From RUG11783 sp964599695 (GTDB lineage: Bacteria > Bacillota > Clostridia > Oscillospirales > Ruminococcaceae), in contig CAZRGP010000007.1 of the NCBI GenBank assembly GCA_964599695.1, positions 1 to 64,000 on the forward strand: a DNA stretch of 64,000 bases, given 5' to 3'. Positions within the stretch are counted from its first letter, which is position 1, and every line of letters starts with the position of its first letter. A program made the translations under genes and the position numbers. The notes below the pieces were generated by a model. It ran no database searches, was not told the origin of the DNA, and worked only from the letters and a program-made list of their open reading frames with translations. Positions 25,626 through 34,589 of the stretch are shown piece after piece.

Positions 25626-27109
25626 GGATACTGGAGAGTACAAGGTCGGACTACAGGATCGACGACGTGGGGGCTGTCCTGACGGGTATCGCTCCGGATG
25701 GCGGGCTTTTTGCGGATCCGGAACTGGAAAAGAGATCGGTACCGGTTGATGAAGCGGCCGGAAAAGGTAGCTATGAGACAGCGGCGCAGATCCTTCGGGA
25801 GATGCTGCCCGGTTTTGATGATCCTGAGAAACTGGTGCGGGACGCCTATGACGGAAAGTTCTCCTGCGGCGAAGTGATCACTCCGCTCAAACAGATCAGA
25901 GAAGATCGTTATATTCTGGAGCTTTTCCACGGGCCTACATCCGCGTTCAAGGATGTTGCGCTGTCCCTTCTGCCGCACCTGATGGCACAGGCAAGACAGA
26001 AGAAAGAACAGGAAAAGGAGATCGTCATTCTGACAGCGACCTCCGGTGACACCGGAAAGGCGGCGCTTGAGGGATTCCGGGATGTTCCCGGGATACGGAT
26101 TATGGTGTTCTACCCTGCGGAAGGAGTGTCCGAAGTTCAGAGGAAACAGATGGTCTCCCAGCAGGGCGGCAACGTCCGGGTGTGCGCAGTGAGGGGCAAC
26201 TTCGACGACTGTCAGTCCGCGGTGAAGAAGGCTTTCGGGGAACTGCGCGGTTCGGCGCTCGCTGAAAATGTGATCCTCTCTTCAGCGAACTCCATCAATA
26301 TCGGACGTCTTGTCCCGCAGATCTTCTATTACTATTCCGCCTACGCGCAGCTTCTGGAAATGGGAAGGATCCGCATTGGCGACAGGGTAGACTTTGTGGT
26401 CCCCACAGGAAACTTCGGGGACATTCTTGCAGGGTACTATGCGAAACGAATCGGGCTTCCTGTGGGAAAACTGATCTGCGCATCCAACGCCAACAGGATC
26501 CTCACCGATTTCTTCAGCAGTACGGTATATGACCTGCACCGGCCCTTCTATCTGACATCCTCGCCTTCTATGGATATCCTCATCTCCTCCAATCTGGAGA
26601 GACTGCTGTACCATGTTTCCGGAAACGATCACGGCATGGTATCACAGGCCATGAAGGAACTGTCGGAGAAAAAGGAGTATCGGATTTCAGGGGAAATGAT
26701 GAAGCGGATCCGTGAGGACTTCGGGGCGTACAGCGCTGATGAGGCGGAGACCGAGGAGATGATCCGCCTTGTGTACAAGGATCACGGATATCTGATGGAT
26801 CCTCATACAGCTGTGGGCTGGTCTGCCGCGCAGAAGTATGATAAAGGGAGGGAGGGGAGAAACCCTGTTGTCGTGCTCTCCACAGCGTCTCCCTACAAGT
26901 TCATCCCGGCTGAGATGCGGGCACTGGGTATCGCTCCTTCCGGAGATCCTTTTGCGGACATGAGAAAACTGAAACAGGTGACCGGAGCGGAGATCCCGAA
27001 GAACCTTCTGGATCTGGAAACGGCAGCGGAGCGTTTCTCTGATGTCATCGATAAGGACGAGATCACTGGTTATGTACGTCGGTATATCGGGCAAAGGAGC
27101 GGAAAATGA
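25622..27109 (+). CDS. thrC: Threonine synthase
   Basis: This 495-residue, PLP-dependent threonine synthase is of the long type. The pyridoxal phosphate lysine lies in HGPTSAFKDVALSLLP, and the phosphate-binding ATSGDTGKAALEGF segment follows. The N-terminus (STRSDYRIDDVGAVLTGIAPDGGLFADPE) is characteristic of this class. It turns O-phosphohomoserine into threonine. Overlaps of 4 nt at both ends couple it to the ACT regulator and to thrB. Confidence 0.95.
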   Translation: MRILESTRSDYRIDDVGAVLTGIAPDGGLFADPELEKRSVPVDEAAGKGSYETAAQILREMLPGFDDPEKLVRDAYDGKFSCGEVITPLKQIREDRYILELFHGPTSAFKDVALSLLPHLMAQARQKKEQEKEIVILTATSGDTGKAALEGFRDVPGIRIMVFYPAEGVSEVQRKQMVSQQGGNVRVCAVRGNFDDCQSAVKKAFGELRGSALAENVILSSANSINIGRLVPQIFYYYSAYAQLLEMGRIRIGDRVDFVVPTGNFGDILAGYYAKRIGLPVGKLICASNANRILTDFFSSTVYDLHRPFYLTSSPSMDILISSNLERLLYHVSGNDHGMVSQAMKELSEKKEYRISGEMMKRIREDFGAYSADEAETEEMIRLVYKDHGYLMDPHTAVGWSAAQKYDKGREGRNPVVVLSTASPYKFIPAEMRALGIAPSGDPFADMRKLKQVTGAEIPKNLLDLETAAERFSDVIDKDEITGYVRRYIGQRSGK

Positions 27110-27963
27110 GAGTATACGTACCGGCCACATCGGCCAATCTGGGACCGGGCTTCGACTGTGTCGGTATCGCCTGGAAGTGTTTTGACGAGTTTGATTTCAG
27201 TGTCTCCGATCATGTCGAGATCACCGGATGCCCTATCGAGTACTGCAATGAAGAGAACCTGGCTTACAAGGGTTACGCCGCTGCCATGCAATACCGGGGA
27301 AAAGAAGCGGTTCCTGTCCGGATCGAATTTGTGAAGAGCGATATTCCTATTGCCAGGGGACTGGGTTCGTCCGCGGCACTGCGGGTAGGGGGCATCTTCG
27401 GAGCGAACGAACTTTTCGGACTGGATCTCTCTAGGGAAGAGATGCTGGACATCGCCACGGAACTGGAAGGCCATCCGGACAATGTGGCTCCTGCGATCTA
27501 CGGAGGATTCACCGCTTCCGTATATGTTGAAGGAAAAGCGGCCACCTCGATCTTTCCGGTGCATCCCGGATGGAGATTCACCGCGTTCATTCCTGACTAC
27601 GAACTGAAGACATCTCTTGCGAGAAGCGTCCTACCCACTGTTTACAGCAGAGCGGATGCGGTCCAGAATATCGGGTGCACGGCGATGCTGTTCAAGGCTA
27701 TGGAGACCGGTGACAGGTCATTTCTGAGATACGCGCTCAGAGACAGGATCCATGAGCCATACCGCAGGTCCCTGATCCCGGAATACGCGGATGTGGAGGA
27801 ACTGGTGTCCGATGCAGGAGGGGACGGGGTATGTATCTCCGGAGCGGGCAGTACTCTGCTTTGTTTCTCTGACGCCGATGCACAGAAACGTATCTTGGAG
27901 GAAGGCAGAAAGAAGTATCCGAACTGGACAGTGCAACCTCTGGAGATCTTTGTAGCGGATTAA
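27106..27963 (+). CDS. thrB: Homoserine kinase
   Basis: This 285-residue GHMP kinase has the ATP loop PIARGLGSSAALRVGG, the N-terminal PATSANLGPGFDCVGIA signature and the C-terminal VCISGAGSTLLCF motif. It phosphorylates homoserine, whose product is used by ThrC encoded just upstream (4-nt overlap). It ends the threonine operon. Confidence 0.95.
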   Translation: MRVYVPATSANLGPGFDCVGIAWKCFDEFDFSVSDHVEITGCPIEYCNEENLAYKGYAAAMQYRGKEAVPVRIEFVKSDIPIARGLGSSAALRVGGIFGANELFGLDLSREEMLDIATELEGHPDNVAPAIYGGFTASVYVEGKAATSIFPVHPGWRFTAFIPDYELKTSLARSVLPTVYSRADAVQNIGCTAMLFKAMETGDRSFLRYALRDRIHEPYRRSLIPEYADVEELVSDAGGDGVCISGAGSTLLCFSDADAQKRILEEGRKKYPNWTVQPLEIFVAD

Positions 27964-27990
27964 CATGGTATCGTGATGCTGAGAAAACAT

Positions 27991-28016
27991 ATTCCATCGG
28001 AAACTTCGGATGGAAT
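27991..28016 (+). other. Hairpin after thrB
   Basis: ATTCCATC (27991-27998) pairs with GATGGAAT (28009-28016), with an inner GAA/TTC. There is no T-run, so it is at best a weak terminator or an mRNA end-stabilising stem. Confidence 0.4.
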
Positions 28017-28044
28017 TGTCGGGTCAGGACGAATGTGATACAGT
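28016..28044 (+). promoter_or_regulatory. Possible promoter of the fructokinase gene
   Basis: TTGTCG (28016-28021), 17 bp, TACAGT (28039-28044). The match is moderate, and the predicted start leaves about 30 nt to the ATG at 28080. Confidence 0.4.
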
Positions 28045-28079
28045 GGATTTATCCAACGTATGATTCAGGAGGGCTTTTC

Positions 28080-29039
28080 ATGAGTGACCTTTGTGTTCTT
28101 GGCGAATATCTGATCGACTTCACCCCACAGGGACTCTCCGAGAGGGGACTTCCTATGTATGCCCAGAATCCGGGCGGAGCACCTGCGAATGTGGCCTGCG
28201 CAGCAGCGAAACTCGGCGTTTCCTCCGCCGTGATCACCAAAGTGTCCACCGATCCCCTGGGGGAATTCCTGTACGGATACCTGAGGGATCTCGGGATCGT
28301 GGAGTTGAAGGGCGTGAAGAGGAGCAGCGATCCCACAGGACTCGCTTTCGTCACGCTGAACGCGGACGGGGACCGGGATTTCGTGTTCTACAGGGAGCAT
28401 TGCGCGGACGCCATGCTCTCTCCGCAGGATATCGACCTTTCCCTTATCGACGCGTGCAAAGTGTTCCACTTCAGTTCGGTGTCGCTGGTAGCGGAGGAAT
28501 CCAGGGAAGCTACCGTCTATGCAGTGAAAGAGGCCAAAAAGAGGGGCAAGATCATCTCCTTTGACATCAATTACAGAGCTCTTCTCTGGAACGATGAGGA
28601 GAAGGCGAAAAGAGAGGTGGAAAAAGTTCTTCCTCTCGCCGACATCGTCAAGGTATCGGATGAAGAGGCTGTCCTTTTTGGCGGCAGCATCGAGGGAGCA
28701 GCGGAAGTGTTCCGTTCTTTCGGAGCAAAACTGGTCCTGATCACGCTGGGAGCGGACGGATCCATCTACGATAACGGGGTTTGGCGCGGTACTGTCCCTT
28801 CATTCCCGGTAAAGGCGATCGACACGACAGGAGCCGGGGACAACTTCATGGGGGCGTTCCTGGCGAAATTCATTCAAAGTGGGAAGAAATTATCCGATCT
28901 TACCGAAGAAGACCTCATCGAGGCGCTGACCTTTGCCAACGCGGCAGGCGGAATCTGCGCATCCCGGTACGGCGCTATCGACGGCCAGGCGACACCGGAG
29001 GATATCGACCGGCTGAGAAGAGGGGATAATCTGAGATGA
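28080..29039 (+). CDS. PfkB-family carbohydrate kinase, fructokinase-like
   Basis: This 319-residue ribokinase-superfamily enzyme begins with LCVLGEYLIDFTPQG and GGAPANVACAAAKLGV, typical of bacterial fructokinases. It has the catalytic anion-hole motif DTTGAGDNFMGAFLAKF with the base aspartate. The likely reaction is fructose to fructose 6-phosphate, though related sugar kinases share these motifs. The ATG at 28080 has AGGAGGG upstream; an in-frame ATG at 28035 lacks a binding site. It overlaps the next gene by 4 nt, an odd pairing with purine synthesis. Confidence 0.85.
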   Translation: MSDLCVLGEYLIDFTPQGLSERGLPMYAQNPGGAPANVACAAAKLGVSSAVITKVSTDPLGEFLYGYLRDLGIVELKGVKRSSDPTGLAFVTLNADGDRDFVFYREHCADAMLSPQDIDLSLIDACKVFHFSSVSLVAEESREATVYAVKEAKKRGKIISFDINYRALLWNDEEKAKREVEKVLPLADIVKVSDEEAVLFGGSIEGAAEVFRSFGAKLVLITLGADGSIYDNGVWRGTVPSFPVKAIDTTGAGDNFMGAFLAKFIQSGKKLSDLTEEDLIEALTFANAAGGICASRYGAIDGQATPEDIDRLRRGDNLR

Positions 29040-29752
29040 CCGATATCTTTGAACTGCTGAAGGAACTGCCATACCCCGGGCGAGGACTCTTTGTTGGAAA
29101 GTCGGCGGACGGAACGAAGGCGCAGATCTTCTACTTCCTTACCGGACGCAGCGAAAACAGCAGGAATCGTGTCTTTGTCCGGGACGGTGACGGTATACGG
29201 ACACAGGCGTTCGATCCTTCCAAAATGACCGATCCCTCACTCATCATCTATTCCCCTGTGCGGGTATTCGGAGATGCTACCATCGTGACCAACGGGGACC
29301 AGACCGATACAGTCTATGAAGCCCTTCAAAGGGGAGACACATTTGAATCCGCCCTTGCGGAGAGAACCTTCGAGCCGGATGCTCCCAATTACACTCCGAG
29401 GATCTCTGCGATTCTTGAAACGGCGAATGGATCGATGCGCTATACCATGTCCATGATACGGACCATAGAGGGAAATCCGGATTATTGTGCTCACGAGATC
29501 TACAGATATCCGTTTCCGAAAGCGGGGGAAGGACATTTTCTTCGCACCTATGAGGGATACGGAGCACCGGTACCCAGCTTTCAGAGCGTTCCTGTACTGT
29601 GTTCCACAGCAGACTGGGGGACCGATCCGGACGCTTTGATCGACCGGATCTGGGATTCCCTCAACAGGGACAACAGGGTCTCCCTGTTTCTGCGCAAGGT
29701 GGACCTCCGAAGCGGCGAAAGGGAAGACAGGATCCGCAACGCCCTGCAATAA
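29036..29752 (+). CDS. IMP cyclohydrolase (PurO-like)
   Basis: The 238-residue protein resembles the PurO-type IMP cyclohydrolase family: the opening ELLKELPYPGRGLFVGKSADGTKAQIFYFLTGRSENSRNR and the central APNYTPRISAI carry the family pattern. The archaeal PurO closes FAICAR to IMP, the last step of purine synthesis otherwise done by PurH. Many clostridial genomes hold such genes beside or in place of a PurH domain. Whether a purH exists in this genome cannot be seen. It is coupled by a 4-nt overlap to the fructokinase. Confidence 0.78.
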   Translation: MTDIFELLKELPYPGRGLFVGKSADGTKAQIFYFLTGRSENSRNRVFVRDGDGIRTQAFDPSKMTDPSLIIYSPVRVFGDATIVTNGDQTDTVYEALQRGDTFESALAERTFEPDAPNYTPRISAILETANGSMRYTMSMIRTIEGNPDYCAHEIYRYPFPKAGEGHFLRTYEGYGAPVPSFQSVPVLCSTADWGTDPDALIDRIWDSLNRDNRVSLFLRKVDLRSGEREDRIRNALQ

Positions 29753-29851
29753 GGGAAAAATCGTTTTGATCACTCCGATTTGTGATTTTCTCTCTTTTAT
29801 CCAACAAAAGCGCTGAAGTGATGAAATTGGGATGTTCAACATGTACAAAAG

Positions 29852-29885
29852 AAAGGGCTTTTCATTGGTGAAAAAGCCCTTTTTT
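29852..29885 (+). terminator. Terminator upstream of the T-box promoter
   Basis: AAAGGGCTTTTCA pairs with TGAAAAAGCCCTTT, followed by T. It separates the purO-like transcript from the T-box transcript. The T-rich stretch 29753-29851 before it holds no gene. Confidence 0.88.
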
Positions 29886-29942
29886 AGTGGGAAAGACCCC
29901 GGATCATGCCGTTTTTTCAGGAATAATAGAGAAAAAAATCTC

Positions 29943-29971
29943 TTGACGGGTGGCGAAGGAGGAAATATAAT
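29943..29971 (+). promoter_or_regulatory. Strong sigma-A promoter of the T-box transcript
   Basis: TTGACG (29943-29948), exactly 17 bp, TATAAT (29966-29971). This is the best promoter match in the window. Confidence 0.9.
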
Positions 29972-29977
29972 CCCCTT

Positions 29978-30222
29978 AAATTCGTTGAACGGAAGCAGTA
30001 ATCGGGCACAGGTCCATCAGCGAGCCGGAACAGAGTGAGAGTACGGCGGCAACGTGAACGGTGAAAAGAGTCCGGGAGAAGTCCTCCGGAAACTGTAGTA
30101 TGGAGGGACGCGTAGACCTGCGTTAGAGGGAAAAGAGAGGCGGGAATGATCATTCCTGCAACCAGTGTGGCACCGCGACTAGTATTACCAGTCGTCTCTG
30201 GATTTTCAGAGACGGCTTTTTT
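29978..30222 (+). ncRNA. T-box riboswitch leader
   Basis: The T-box core GTGTGGCACCGCG lies at 30166-30177, with UGGC (30168-30171) as the bulge that pairs with the tRNA acceptor end; the C would match a discriminator G. The competing terminator is AGTCGTCTCTG (30190-30200) with CAGAGACGGCT (30207-30217) and a T-run. The antiterminator can pair GCGACT (30175-30180) with AGTCGT. Upstream are an AGTA (29997-30000), an AGCGAG segment and a stem III-like ACGC/GCGT hairpin (30108-30124 region). I could not fix the specifier codon. AAC (30057-30059, Asn) and CGG (30059-30061, Arg) follow a GAA-like context and are only candidates. It controls the amino acid ABC transporter. Confidence 0.88.
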
Positions 30223-30355
30223 ATTTTCAATGATCCGGAAAGGAGGGGCAGGGATGATGCGACGAAGACGCACAGACGAAGATGGCCGACGAAGACAGCC
30301 GGCAGATCACGGAGATTTCAACACATATTTTGAACATAATGAAAGAGAGACAAAC

Positions 30356-31309
30356 ATGAAAAACACATTCAAGAAAATGATCGCATCTGTTTTGATGCTC
30401 GTCCTGGCATTCTGCCTCGTATCCTGCGGCTCCTCCCAGGAGGAATCCTCCGAACCCAAGACCGGAACAAATTCCACTTATGCTTATCTGCTTGACACTA
30501 CAAATATGGAAAAACCTGAGCTGGATCTCAGCGGCGCCACCGGCGTACTCAAGAAGATCCTGGACAGCGGTGTCTTCACCATCGGCACATCCCCGGACTA
30601 CCCGGCAGCAGAGTTCGTCACCGAGGACGGCACTGTTCTCGGTTCCGAGATGATGCTAGCGAAATACATCGCGGACTGCCTAGGCGTTGACCTCGCCATC
30701 GAGACCATGGAATTCAGCGGCACCTTCGCTGCGGTCGACACTGGCAAGGTGGATATGGCTTTCTCCGGATACGGATGGAAAGCGGACCGTGCTGAGGTCT
30801 ATGAACTCACCATCGGTTATGTGGGTGAGGACGACGAAGATAGCACCTCCAACCATACACTGATCACCACTGCCGAGAATGACGGCAAATACAACAGCCT
30901 CGCGGACTTCGTCGGAGCGCACATCTATGCTCAGGCAGCTTCTCTCCAGGAGATGTACGTAGAGGATCAGATCCTTTCCCTTGACACCGAAGGAACCACC
31001 AATCTGGAGCTTGTCTCCACGCTGGACCAGGCGATCCTGGGTCTGCAGGCCGGCAAATGCGACGTGGTCGCCCTCGATGAGGACACCGCCAAGCAGTATG
31101 TGGCACAGTCCAATGGACAGTTCGTTCTGACCAATGTTCTTTTCGACATGAGCCTCTACGAGGAATATGAAGGAAACGTGGCCCTCGCCAAGAAGGGTGA
31201 GACCAGCCTCATCGATGTGATCAATCAGATTATCGAGTTCGTAAACGAGAAGAACTACTACTTCGATATGTACGAGACCGCCAAAGAGCAGGCCGGAATC
31301 GAAGATTAA
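30356..31309 (+). CDS. Amino acid ABC transporter substrate-binding lipoprotein
   Basis: This 317-residue lipoprotein has the signal MKNTFKKMIASVLMLVLAFCLVSC (lipobox LVSC). It belongs to the polar amino acid binding-protein family, with the opening GVFTIGTSPDYPAAEFVTEDGTVLGSEMMLAKYIADCLGV and later GKVDMAFSGYGWKADRAE. It delivers its ligand to the permease and ATPase encoded directly downstream. The T-box in the leader means the ligand is probably the amino acid whose tRNA is sensed. The start at 30356 gives a proper signal peptide; the longer open frame upstream lies within the T-box and is not real. Confidence 0.88.
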   Translation: MKNTFKKMIASVLMLVLAFCLVSCGSSQEESSEPKTGTNSTYAYLLDTTNMEKPELDLSGATGVLKKILDSGVFTIGTSPDYPAAEFVTEDGTVLGSEMMLAKYIADCLGVDLAIETMEFSGTFAAVDTGKVDMAFSGYGWKADRAEVYELTIGYVGEDDEDSTSNHTLITTAENDGKYNSLADFVGAHIYAQAASLQEMYVEDQILSLDTEGTTNLELVSTLDQAILGLQAGKCDVVALDEDTAKQYVAQSNGQFVLTNVLFDMSLYEEYEGNVALAKKGETSLIDVINQIIEFVNEKNYYFDMYETAKEQAGIED

Positions 31310-31318
31310 GGAGAAGTT

Positions 31319-31984
31319 ATGGGCGCAAGTATTACCGATGTCCTGTTCGAGTACTGGCCGATATTCCTGAAAGGTACGATCGGCACCCTGAAATACGCAT
31401 TCATCGCTGTATTTTTTGGAACAGTGCTGGGAACATTTATCGCGATCGCAAGGCTCAGCAAGAATAAGATCCTGACCAATGTGTCCGGTGTTTTTGTCAC
31501 GGTGATCCGCGGCACGCCGCTTCTGGTCCAGATGTATATCTTCTATTTTTTCATCCCCATGGTGTTCCCCATCCTCAACAGGGTCGACAAGGTCTACACC
31601 GTACTGATGTCCCTGATCCTGAACTCCAGCGCCTATGTGGCGGAGATCATCCGCGGAGGCATCAACTCGGTAGACTCCGGTCAGACAGAGGCGGCAAGGA
31701 GCCTGGGAATGACCGCCAAGCATACCATGACCAAGATCGTTCTTCCTCAGGCGATCAAGAACATCCTTCCTTCCCTGGCGAACGAGTATATCGCCATGAT
31801 CAAGGAGACATCCATGGCCGGTTCCTTCATGCTCTATGAGCTGATGTACACGAGGACGATCCTGGCCAACAAGTTCCTGGTATGGCAGCCGCTGTTTATC
31901 ATCGCAGGCATCTATCTTGTCCTTACGATGGTACTATCCTGGGCGGTAAGGTGGATGGAAAGGAGGTTGAGCGTAAGTGACTGA
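31319..31984 (+). CDS. Amino acid ABC transporter permease
   Basis: This 221-residue inner-membrane permease of the His/Glu/Gln/Arg type has about five membrane segments and the EAA loop with which it docks to the ATPase, seen as QTEAARSLGMTAKHTMTKIVLPQAIKNILPSLANEYIAMIKETS. The conserved TVIRGTPLLVQMYIFYF segment is also there. AAGGAG precedes the ATG. The stop overlaps the ATPase gene by 8 nt. It probably forms a homodimer, as only one permease gene is present. Confidence 0.92.
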   Translation: MGASITDVLFEYWPIFLKGTIGTLKYAFIAVFFGTVLGTFIAIARLSKNKILTNVSGVFVTVIRGTPLLVQMYIFYFFIPMVFPILNRVDKVYTVLMSLILNSSAYVAEIIRGGINSVDSGQTEAARSLGMTAKHTMTKIVLPQAIKNILPSLANEYIAMIKETSMAGSFMLYELMYTRTILANKFLVWQPLFIIAGIYLVLTMVLSWAVRWMERRLSVSD

Positions 31985-32723
31985 GAACAGAGAGATCATG
32001 ATCGAGACCGTGGGTCTCAAAAAGAATTTCGGTGAGCTCAAGGTCCTGAAGGGGATCAGCGAAGTCATCTATAAAGGAGAAGTCGTCTCCATCATCGGAC
32101 CGTCCGGGGGCGGGAAATCCACATTCCTGCGCTGTCTGAACCTTCTGGAAGAACCCACAGACGGAAAAGTATTCTTCGAAGGGGAAGAACTGGATCCCAA
32201 AAGCACAAACCTGGATCAGCACCGCCAGAAGATCGGAATGGTGTTCCAGCAGTTCAATGTGTTCCCTCACATGACCGTGCTCGACAATGTCACGGTGGCG
32301 CCAATCCTGGAGAAAGGCATGTCCAAGGAGAACGCAGAAAAGAGAGCGATGGAGCTGCTCAAAACAGTCGGGCTTGAAGATAAGGCGGATGGGTATCCGA
32401 GAAAGCTTTCCGGCGGACAGAAGCAGAGGTTGGCCATCGTAAGAGCCATGGCTATGGATCCTGATGTGATGCTTTTCGACGAGCCCACATCCGCGCTTGA
32501 CCCCGAGATGGTCAAGGGAGTCCTTGAGGTTATCCAGAAACTGGTGGAGAGCGGAATGACCTGCGTCATCGTCACCCATGAGATGGGATTTGCCCGCAAT
32601 ATCAGTGACAGAGTCCTCTTCATCGATGACGGGATTATCGTGGAATCCGGAACACCGGAAGAGATCTTCGATCATCCGAAGAATGAGAGGACACAGGAGT
32701 TCCTGTCTCAGGTTCTCTATTGA
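31977..32723 (+). CDS. Amino acid ABC transporter ATP-binding protein
   Basis: This 248-residue ATPase of the GlnQ/HisP type has Walker A GPSGGGKST, Q-loop VFQQFNVFPHMTVLDNV, signature LSGGQKQRLAIVRAM, Walker B VMLFDEPTSALDPE and the switch histidine in VIVTHEMGFAR. It starts with GTG, preceded by AGGAGG inside the permease gene. The third gene of the T-box-controlled transporter. Confidence 0.95.
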   Translation: MTENREIMIETVGLKKNFGELKVLKGISEVIYKGEVVSIIGPSGGGKSTFLRCLNLLEEPTDGKVFFEGEELDPKSTNLDQHRQKIGMVFQQFNVFPHMTVLDNVTVAPILEKGMSKENAEKRAMELLKTVGLEDKADGYPRKLSGGQKQRLAIVRAMAMDPDVMLFDEPTSALDPEMVKGVLEVIQKLVESGMTCVIVTHEMGFARNISDRVLFIDDGIIVESGTPEEIFDHPKNERTQEFLSQVLY

Positions 32724-32733
32724 GGAAAAAGAG

Positions 32734-34416
32734 ATGAAAACAACATTTTCATACGATCATTACTACAAGTATGAGGAGATCAAGTCCAATCTTGAGTTCT
32801 TCGCAAAACAATACCCTGACCTAGTGACACTGGAAGTGAACTGTGTCACGGAGGAGGGAAGGAACCAGTATGTCGTGACCCTCACGAACAAAAAGACGGG
32901 TGAAGCATTGAGCAAGCCCGGCTGGTATCTCGACGGGAATATCCACGCGGGAGAGGTCACATCCTCCATGTGCGCCATGCACACCTTGGATTATCTGGTG
33001 ACCAACTACGGTTCCGATCCTGATGCTACCAAGCTTCTGGATGAGGAGACGATCTATGTGATCCCACGCGTAACTCCTGACGGAGCGGAGACCTATCTTA
33101 CGACACCAAAGACTTTGCGGTCTGCCAACAGGGAGTATATGCCCAGGGAAGGCGGTGTACGCAGCGAGGATCTGGACGGGGACGGTGTAGTCCGTATGAT
33201 GCGGATCAGGACCCCTTACGGAGCCTGGAAGATCGACCCGGAGAACGAAGGCTCCATGAAGCTCCGCGAACCCGACGACACGGACGGTACGTTCTATGAC
33301 ATTTACCCGGAAGGTGTCCTTGTCTCCTATGACGGGGATGAGAACCTGAAGATGGAGCAGGATCCCTGGGGACTGGATTTCAACAGGAATTTCCCGCTCG
33401 GCTGGTTCCCGGATTCCCGTCAGCCCGGCGCAGGAAAATATCCCCTGAGCAATACCGAGACCAAGGCGATCGTGGATTTCGCCCTTTCCCACCCGAATAT
33501 CGGCGGAGCGGCGATCGGCCACACCAGCGGCGGACTTCTCCTTTATCCGCCCGGAACGAAACCCTCCAAATCCGCTCCCTATGAGGACATAAAGTCCATG
33601 AAAGCCATCGCCGCCATGGGACAGGAAGAACTGGGATACCTTCCCATGAACATCTTCGACTCCTTCATGACCGATCAGGTCAATTTCGACAGCGGGGCGC
33701 TGGACGACTGGTTCTATCAGTCTCAGGGTGTTCCGGCGTATACGGTGGAGTTCTGGGATCTGGATACCAGGGCTGGTGTTCCGTACAACTGGTTCGATCA
33801 CTCCAAGGAGACGCCGAAGACCAGGATGGAGCGCTTTAATGCCTGTATGAAGTGGGTCAAGGAGAACGCTCCCCAGTACTATCAGGACTGGGAGACCTTC
33901 GAACATCCTGCATTCGGGACCGTGGAGATCGGCGGGTTCAACTACAAGTTCACACACCAGAATCCTCCCGAGGATCTCCTCTGCGCGGAGTGCGAGAAGG
34001 ACACCAGGTTCAACATCCGCTTCGCGAAGGCCATGCCGAAACTCACCATAGATACCTTGAATGCGGAAGTGGTGGGAGATGATCTGTACAGGATCACTGC
34101 GGTGGTCGGCAACCTGGGATATCTCCCCACCAACCTCACGGATGAAGCGGTCTCGCTGAACGTCAGCAAACCGGTGAAGGTCACCTTTGAGGGGGCGGAG
34201 ATCCTCTCCGGCAAAGCGGAGCAGGAGATCGGCAACCTGTCCGGCTACAGCCGCACAGTGACCGGCGCGTTCTTCTACGGCAATCTTAGTACCGAGCAGA
34301 ACGCTCCCGCCAGAAAGAAAGTCACCTGGCTCGTCAGAGCAAAAGAAGGGACTTCCGTAAAAGTCTGTGCATGTCAGGAGAAGGCGGGTACAGCGTCAGC
34401 AACAGTCGTCTTGTAA
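32734..34416 (+). CDS. M14-family zinc carboxypeptidase
   Basis: This 560-residue metallopeptidase of the M14 family has the zinc HxxE as NIHAGEVTSS, the substrate-binding RVTPDGAETYL and LDFNRNFPLGW, and the catalytic glutamate in YTVEFWDLDT. After the peptidase domain comes a C-terminal beta-rich extension (from about residue 440). There is no signal peptide, so it appears cytoplasmic and may trim C-terminal residues from imported peptides. The ATG at 32734 follows GAGGAAAAAGAG, 10 nt after the ABC ATPase stop, so it is probably cotranscribed with the transporter. Confidence 0.85.
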   Translation: MKTTFSYDHYYKYEEIKSNLEFFAKQYPDLVTLEVNCVTEEGRNQYVVTLTNKKTGEALSKPGWYLDGNIHAGEVTSSMCAMHTLDYLVTNYGSDPDATKLLDEETIYVIPRVTPDGAETYLTTPKTLRSANREYMPREGGVRSEDLDGDGVVRMMRIRTPYGAWKIDPENEGSMKLREPDDTDGTFYDIYPEGVLVSYDGDENLKMEQDPWGLDFNRNFPLGWFPDSRQPGAGKYPLSNTETKAIVDFALSHPNIGGAAIGHTSGGLLLYPPGTKPSKSAPYEDIKSMKAIAAMGQEELGYLPMNIFDSFMTDQVNFDSGALDDWFYQSQGVPAYTVEFWDLDTRAGVPYNWFDHSKETPKTRMERFNACMKWVKENAPQYYQDWETFEHPAFGTVEIGGFNYKFTHQNPPEDLLCAECEKDTRFNIRFAKAMPKLTIDTLNAEVVGDDLYRITAVVGNLGYLPTNLTDEAVSLNVSKPVKVTFEGAEILSGKAEQEIGNLSGYSRTVTGAFFYGNLSTEQNAPARKKVTWLVRAKEGTSVKVCACQEKAGTASATVVL

Positions 34417-34437
34417 TGTACAATATACTCCAAGTGG

Positions 34438-34480
34438 GGAGATCGCCGGGCATCTTTGCCCGGCGATCTCCTTTTCTTTT
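34438..34480 (+). terminator. Terminator after the transporter-peptidase operon
   Basis: A perfect 15-bp stem, 34438-34452 with 34457-34471 (GGAGATCGCCGGGCA on the 5' side), is followed by TTTTCTTTT. Confidence 0.95.
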
Positions 34481-34589
34481 AAAGATAGTTTCCTCAATTG
34501 GTTTAAAAAGTTTACGAAAGCAGGATTGTATGATACTATCCAGTTGTAGGAGATCATTTACCTGTTTCTTTGTTTTTCGGAGGAGTGTC

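Noticed and set aside
29753..29800. Possible terminator directly after the PurO-like gene
   Set aside because: The AAAATC/GATTTT pairing is weak and imperfect; the strong hairpin at 29852-29885 is the better terminator.
30146..30355. N-terminal extension of the substrate-binding protein
   Set aside because: This stretch lies in the T-box terminator region; the ATG at 30356 gives a correct lipoprotein signal.
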